Source: Hydrotalea sp.
Lineage (GTDB): Bacteria > Bacteroidota > Bacteroidia > Chitinophagales > Chitinophagaceae
Length of the DNA: 64,000 bases
Assembly (NCBI GenBank): GCA_022402565.1
Contig: JAKRSC010000024.1
Coordinates: forward strand, 108,042 to 172,041
Direction of reading: 5' to 3'
Made by a program: the position numbers and the translations under genes. The notes beneath the pieces were generated by a model that searched no databases, was not told the origin of the DNA, and worked only from the letters and a program-made list of their open reading frames with translations. Positions 60,841 through 64,000 of the stretch are shown here, piece after piece (within the stretch, counting starts at the first letter, position 1; each line of letters begins with the position of its first letter).

Positions 60841-61350
60841 ATGAATTTAGATTATCAGTCACTTTTACCTGCCGATTTTCATAAGAGTTCCAAAGTATGG
60901 ATTTACCAAAGTAGCCGTATGCTTGGTATAGGTGAAGCCTTAGAAGTTGAAGATATGATGGAACAATTTGTTCAATCATGGAAAAGTCATGGTACGCCTG
61001 TAAAAGGGTACGCCAATCTATTCTTTGGGCGATTCTTTGTGTTGATGGCTGACGAAACTGCAACTGGTGTGAGCGGATGCAGCACTGATAGTTCAGTTCG
61101 ACTAATAAAAGATATTGAACAGCGACTAAAAATTCAATTGTTTAATCGCGAGCAACTTGCTTTTGTGGTGAAAGATAAAATTGAATACATACCATTACAG
61201 CAATTACAATACGCCATTGATCATGGATTTATCACTGCTGAAACACTTTATTTTAATAACCTCGTTTCAACCAAAGAAGAATTACTAGAAAAATGGATAG
61301 TTCCAGTTAAAAACAGCTGGTTATCTAAAAAACTCCTGGCAACAATTTAA
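60841..61350 (+). CDS. Conserved Bacteroidota protein of unknown function (often mislabelled ABC transporter ATPase)
   Basis: 169 residues. The pattern KVWIYQSSRMLG (18-29), F..RFFVLMADE and SGCSTDSSVRLIKDIE (78-93) matches, from memory, a Bacteroidota family that databases often call 'ABC transporter ATPase'. There is no Walker A, Walker B or signature motif, so it is not an ATPase. Cytoplasmic, single domain, with one conserved-looking Cys (Cys80). It ends with a four-base overlap with the convergent FtsE-like gene, a true ABC ATPase, which might be where the label comes from. Function unknown. Confidence 0.8.
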   Translation: MNLDYQSLLPADFHKSSKVWIYQSSRMLGIGEALEVEDMMEQFVQSWKSHGTPVKGYANLFFGRFFVLMADETATGVSGCSTDSSVRLIKDIEQRLKIQLFNREQLAFVVKDKIEYIPLQQLQYAIDHGFITAETLYFNNLVSTKEELLEKWIVPVKNSWLSKKLLATI

Positions 61351-62039
61351 GCTTGTTGTTCAACAGCAGCGCTGTCAAATAATTTTCCACGTTCTGTTTT
61401 TAATAAACGACTAGGATAGCGATTAATCACGATAAAGTCATGTGTTGCCATGATAACGGCTGTTCCATAATTCTTGGCGATTTGAATCAACAACTGCATA
61501 ATCTCATCACTTGTTTCTGGATCGAGGTTACCCGTTGGTTCATCTGCTAAAATGAGTTTTGGTGAATTCAATAAAGCGCGGGCAATATCAACTCTTTGCT
61601 GCTCTCCCCCACTCATTTCATAAGGCATTTTAAACCCTTTACTTTTCAAACCAACACTATCTAAAACTTCATTGATTTTCTCTTCCATCAATTTCTCATC
61701 CTTCCATCCAGTAGCTCTTAACACAAACTGCAAATTTTGATATACGTTTCTATCAGTCAGCAATTGGAAGTCCTGAAAAACCACACCCAAGTTTCTTCTC
61801 AGGAAAGGAACTTTCTTCCAATCCATTCCTTTTAAATCAAATCCAACAACGGAACCATTCCCTTCTCTTAATGGAAGTTCTCCATATAAAGTTTTCAATA
61901 AACTACTCTTTCCAGTTCCTGTCTTACCTACTAAATACACAAACTCACCCCTATTAATTGTGAAATTTACGTTCTCTAAAATGAGGGCATCGCCCTGATA
62001 AATGTTTGCTCCTTGTATCGAAACCACTGATTCTGCCAT
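61347..62039 (-). CDS. ftsE: FtsE-like ABC transporter ATP-binding protein
   Basis: 230-residue ATPase. Walker A GKTGTGKS (38-45), Q-loop FQDFQLL (89-94), signature MSGGEQQRV (142-150), Walker B LILADEP (162-168) and the switch His in MATHD are all intact. The sequence is closest to FtsE, which with FtsX controls peptidoglycan hydrolases at the septum. FtsX is not adjacent in the window, as is common in Bacteroidota. A lipoprotein gene lies 53 bases upstream on the same strand. Confidence 0.88.
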   Translation of the reverse strand: MAESVVSIQGANIYQGDALILENVNFTINRGEFVYLVGKTGTGKSSLLKTLYGELPLREGNGSVVGFDLKGMDWKKVPFLRRNLGVVFQDFQLLTDRNVYQNLQFVLRATGWKDEKLMEEKINEVLDSVGLKSKGFKMPYEMSGGEQQRVDIARALLNSPKLILADEPTGNLDPETSDEIMQLLIQIAKNYGTAVIMATHDFIVINRYPSRLLKTERGKLFDSAAVEQQA

Positions 62040-62092
62040 AAACTCGCTTTTTGCAAATAAACGAAATAATTAAAGCAATTTCAACCCTTTCC

Positions 62093-63238
62093 TTATTGCC
62101 AGTTAACAGTACGAATCCTTTGTACCAAAGCTGGAAAAGACTGCTGGTATAATTGCTGATATACAATGGCTCTATTAGGTGCTTGCACATTGCCATTAGC
62201 TTGCACCAAACGCCAATCATCTGGACCCAATGCTTGCTGGTCGCCAGTAAATGTTGCATACTCATGTAACCAAGAATACTGTGAAGGAAAATTATCCCAC
62301 ATTAACGGAAGCATAGACCCAGCTTCTGTAACTCTACATTCAAGATTTCCATGTGCTTGTAAAGTTAATCGTGTGATTTGTAACGTAGCATACACAGTCT
62401 TATAAATAGGTTTTGCGGGAATCGATTTTGTTTCACCAGTTTTAATTTGCTTACTTACCGTTCTTGTGAATGTTTGTCGGTTTACAGGCTGAATAAAAAT
62501 GTCAGTCCAACGTACATCTACCACACGATCTGGGTGAATGCGATTCATAAATGCTTCCTGATCTGTAAAAAATCTTACAAAGTTGGAATTACTCCATGTC
62601 CTTAGCTCACGAACAAGCTCTCTTTGTAAAAGGTCTTGCTGCATACCCCAATATTGAAAAGAAAAAGAATGATAGTTAATGGGATTCACCATCACTTTCA
62701 AGATGGCGCTTTCTTCGGCCATACGCATCATAGAAATGACATCTTTATAACCAGGCAATAAGCGATTTACTCGTTGAAACAAGTCGTATGCTTGTGCAGC
62801 ATAAGAACGCTGGTTGTATCCCATAAAAACAATTGCCTGATTATAATAAGCGTCAGCAGCTTGATTACGCATTGCCTCAATCTCTCTATCATAAAATGGC
62901 TCATCCACCCAACCCGCTGCAACGGGAGATGACTCAATGGCTTTAGCCAAATTATTCAGCAATTGATAGCGTGCCATCATTTTTTCAAAATTCTCGCCAG
63001 ATGGATAAGCAGAAAGTGCATCTATTTGTCGTAAATGATTAGACTTCGCCAAAGAGTAGCTTGTTTTTAGCATTTCTTTGGCCTCATAACCTTTCACCTC
63101 CCCTTTGTTAATTTGATCCAAGAGTGTAAAAACAGCTTGATCCTCACCCGGTACTTTAGATAGTTTTCCAGAAGATCCACAGGCAAGTAAGCCAATAATT
63201 AAGGCTAAAAGAAGCGTGTTGCACCATCTATTGCTCAT
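62093..63238 (-). CDS. Putative lipoprotein of unknown function
   Basis: 381 residues starting at MSNRWCN; an in-frame GTG three codons upstream is less likely. The signal peptide ends in a lipobox LLAC-GSS, so the protein should be lipid-anchored. The middle (about 95-180) is helical and TPR-like (ADAYYNQAIVFMGYNQRSYAAQAYDLFQRVNRLLPGY in part), the end is rich in beta strands. No named domain. It is followed by ftsE on the same strand, which may suggest an envelope role, but without further support. Confidence 0.75.
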   Translation of the reverse strand: MSNRWCNTLLLALIIGLLACGSSGKLSKVPGEDQAVFTLLDQINKGEVKGYEAKEMLKTSYSLAKSNHLRQIDALSAYPSGENFEKMMARYQLLNNLAKAIESSPVAAGWVDEPFYDREIEAMRNQAADAYYNQAIVFMGYNQRSYAAQAYDLFQRVNRLLPGYKDVISMMRMAEESAILKVMVNPINYHSFSFQYWGMQQDLLQRELVRELRTWSNSNFVRFFTDQEAFMNRIHPDRVVDVRWTDIFIQPVNRQTFTRTVSKQIKTGETKSIPAKPIYKTVYATLQITRLTLQAHGNLECRVTEAGSMLPLMWDNFPSQYSWLHEYATFTGDQQALGPDDWRLVQANGNVQAPNRAIVYQQLYQQSFPALVQRIRTVNWQ

Positions 63239-63309
63239 TTCATACACCGTTTGTCAAGCAAATTATGGAACATGATGGATTATTCCTATTTTGCCTAAAA
63301 CTGTTTTAT

Positions 63310-63834
63310 ATGAAAAAAATATTCCAAGTAGGTTGTGTACTACTATTCTCTATGATCTCAATGCAAGCTTTTAGTCAACAAGATAAAAGCAAAAGACCTA
63401 GCCCACCAACTACTTCACAAGCAACACTTAGCAATGGTACTCAAGTTCAAATTCAATATGGACAACCGTCTGTAAAAGGAAGAACTATTGGCGACAACCT
63501 AGAACCTAAAGCAGGTAAAGTTTGGAGAACAGGAGCCAACGAAGCAACTGTGATTGAATTTTCTAAGGATGTTAAAGTGGAAGGCAAAGCCCTTAAAGCA
63601 GGTAAATATGCTCTATTCACCATTTGGGATGGTAAGGATGGATGGACTGTTATTTTTAGCAGCAACACTGGACAGTGGGGAGCATACGATTATAAAGAGG
63701 CAGAAGATGTGTTGCGCATTCAAGTAAAAGGCACAAAAAGAACTTTTTCGGAAAAACTACAACTAAATGCGAACAACAGTGGAAAAGTGGATGTGAACTG
63801 GGGCGATTACACGTTTTCTTTTTCAGTACAATAA
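63310..63834 (+). CDS. DUF2911-family secreted protein
   Basis: 174 residues from the ATG that begins the signal peptide (MKKIFQVGCVLLFSMISMQAF). An earlier ATG would add 15 residues. Family features are visible: IQYGQPSVKGRTI (about 53-65), KVWRTGANEATVIEF and KAGKYALFTIW. The function of the family is unknown. The gene is monocistronic, with a strong terminator close behind. Confidence 0.88.
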   Translation: MKKIFQVGCVLLFSMISMQAFSQQDKSKRPSPPTTSQATLSNGTQVQIQYGQPSVKGRTIGDNLEPKAGKVWRTGANEATVIEFSKDVKVEGKALKAGKYALFTIWDGKDGWTVIFSSNTGQWGAYDYKEAEDVLRIQVKGTKRTFSEKLQLNANNSGKVDVNWGDYTFSFSVQ

Positions 63835-63862
63835 TACTTCATTCAAAAAATATCATTCTCAG

Positions 63863-63897
63863 AGCTGCCAATGGCAGCTTTTTTGTTTTTTTGTGCA
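63863..63897 (+). terminator. Terminator of the DUF2911 gene
   Basis: AGCTGCC pairs with GGCAGCT around a short loop (63863-63879), followed by TTTTTTG and another run of T. Confidence 0.88.
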
Positions 63898-63929
63898 ACA
63901 AACCTACATTGGTATTGTTGTAAAGGTCC

Positions 63930-64000
63930 ATGGTACAAGCATATCACTTTTTAGCCAGCTGGCAGTTGTTTCCCGAAAAATGTGTGTTCGAAAAAGGACT
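63930..64000 (+). CDS. Start of an unidentified gene, cut by the window edge
   Basis: An open frame beginning MVQAYHFLASWQLFPEKC continues to the edge without a stop (23 codons seen). It follows the terminator of the DUF2911 gene at a sensible distance. Too little is visible to name it. Confidence 0.5.
   Translation, partial: MVQAYHFLASWQLFPEKCVFEKG

Noticed and set aside
60841-61350. ABC transporter ATPase
   Set aside because: No nucleotide-binding motif is present; I describe it as a conserved protein of unknown function.

Overview
The window reads as chromosome of a Bacteroidota bacterium, most likely from the Chitinophagaceae or a close relative (inference). The sequence is AT-rich. Promoters match the Bacteroidota TTTG-N19-TAnnTTTG pattern, with a perfect example in front of tRNA-His. 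Several protein types are largely confined to this phylum: a type IX secretion (T9SS) type B substrate paired with a PorP/SprF-like protein, a UpxY-type NusG paralogue, outer-membrane barrel receptors with a carboxypeptidase-regulatory-like N-terminus, DUF2911, and a Bacteroidota-specific protein often mislabelled 'ABC transporter ATPase'. I see no phage, insertion sequence, CRISPR array or integrated element.

Layout. 1-236: an 82-bp tandem intergenic repeat. 237-15132: mostly information processing and nucleotide metabolism (rlmH, rhomboid protease, tilS-glnS, dcd, deoxynucleoside kinase, trpS, recG), with a histidine ammonia-lyase-like gene, a phosphopantetheinyl transferase and a GlcD-like FAD oxidase. 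A gap at 10067-10366 holds a candidate structured small RNA. 15153-21638: a T9SS-linked trio (PKD-rich type B substrate, PorP/SprF protein, VWA protein). 21635-33543: glycan, peptide and amide scavenging (cytoplasmic GH13, sodium/solute symporter with two tiny membrane-protein genes in front, secreted PIG-L deacetylase, secreted M14 carboxypeptidase, gamma-glutamyltransferase, isoaspartyl peptidase). 33665-40006: tamB, aroQ, carA. 40099-44614: the glyoxylate shunt (aceB-aceA) diverging from an ScfR/RamB-like regulator. 44690-47452: a secreted esterase and a secreted GH13 amylase. 47432-50884: CpsB-type phosphatase, UpxY antiterminator and a tail-specific protease. 51030-51745: tRNA-His and DUF445. 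51889-57671: a large outer-membrane barrel protein, pcm, phosphohexomutase and a phosphoribosyltransferase. 57772-63834: an HdrC/HdrB-like iron-sulphur pair split by an antisense LysE-type exporter, a FtsE-like ATPase, a lipoprotein and DUF2911. A gene start runs off the right edge.

How the parts fit. The organism appears to be an aerobic or facultative heterotroph that digests polymers outside the cytoplasm (two amylases, esterase, deacetylase, peptidases, GGT), exports large adhesin-like proteins through T9SS, and can grow on acetate or fatty acids through the glyoxylate shunt. Most of the window is ordinary core genome. I did not find a clear new defence or mobile system. The most promising undescribed elements are the candidate ncRNA at 10199-10372 and the two overlapping micro-genes fused operonically to the symporter (24676-24949).
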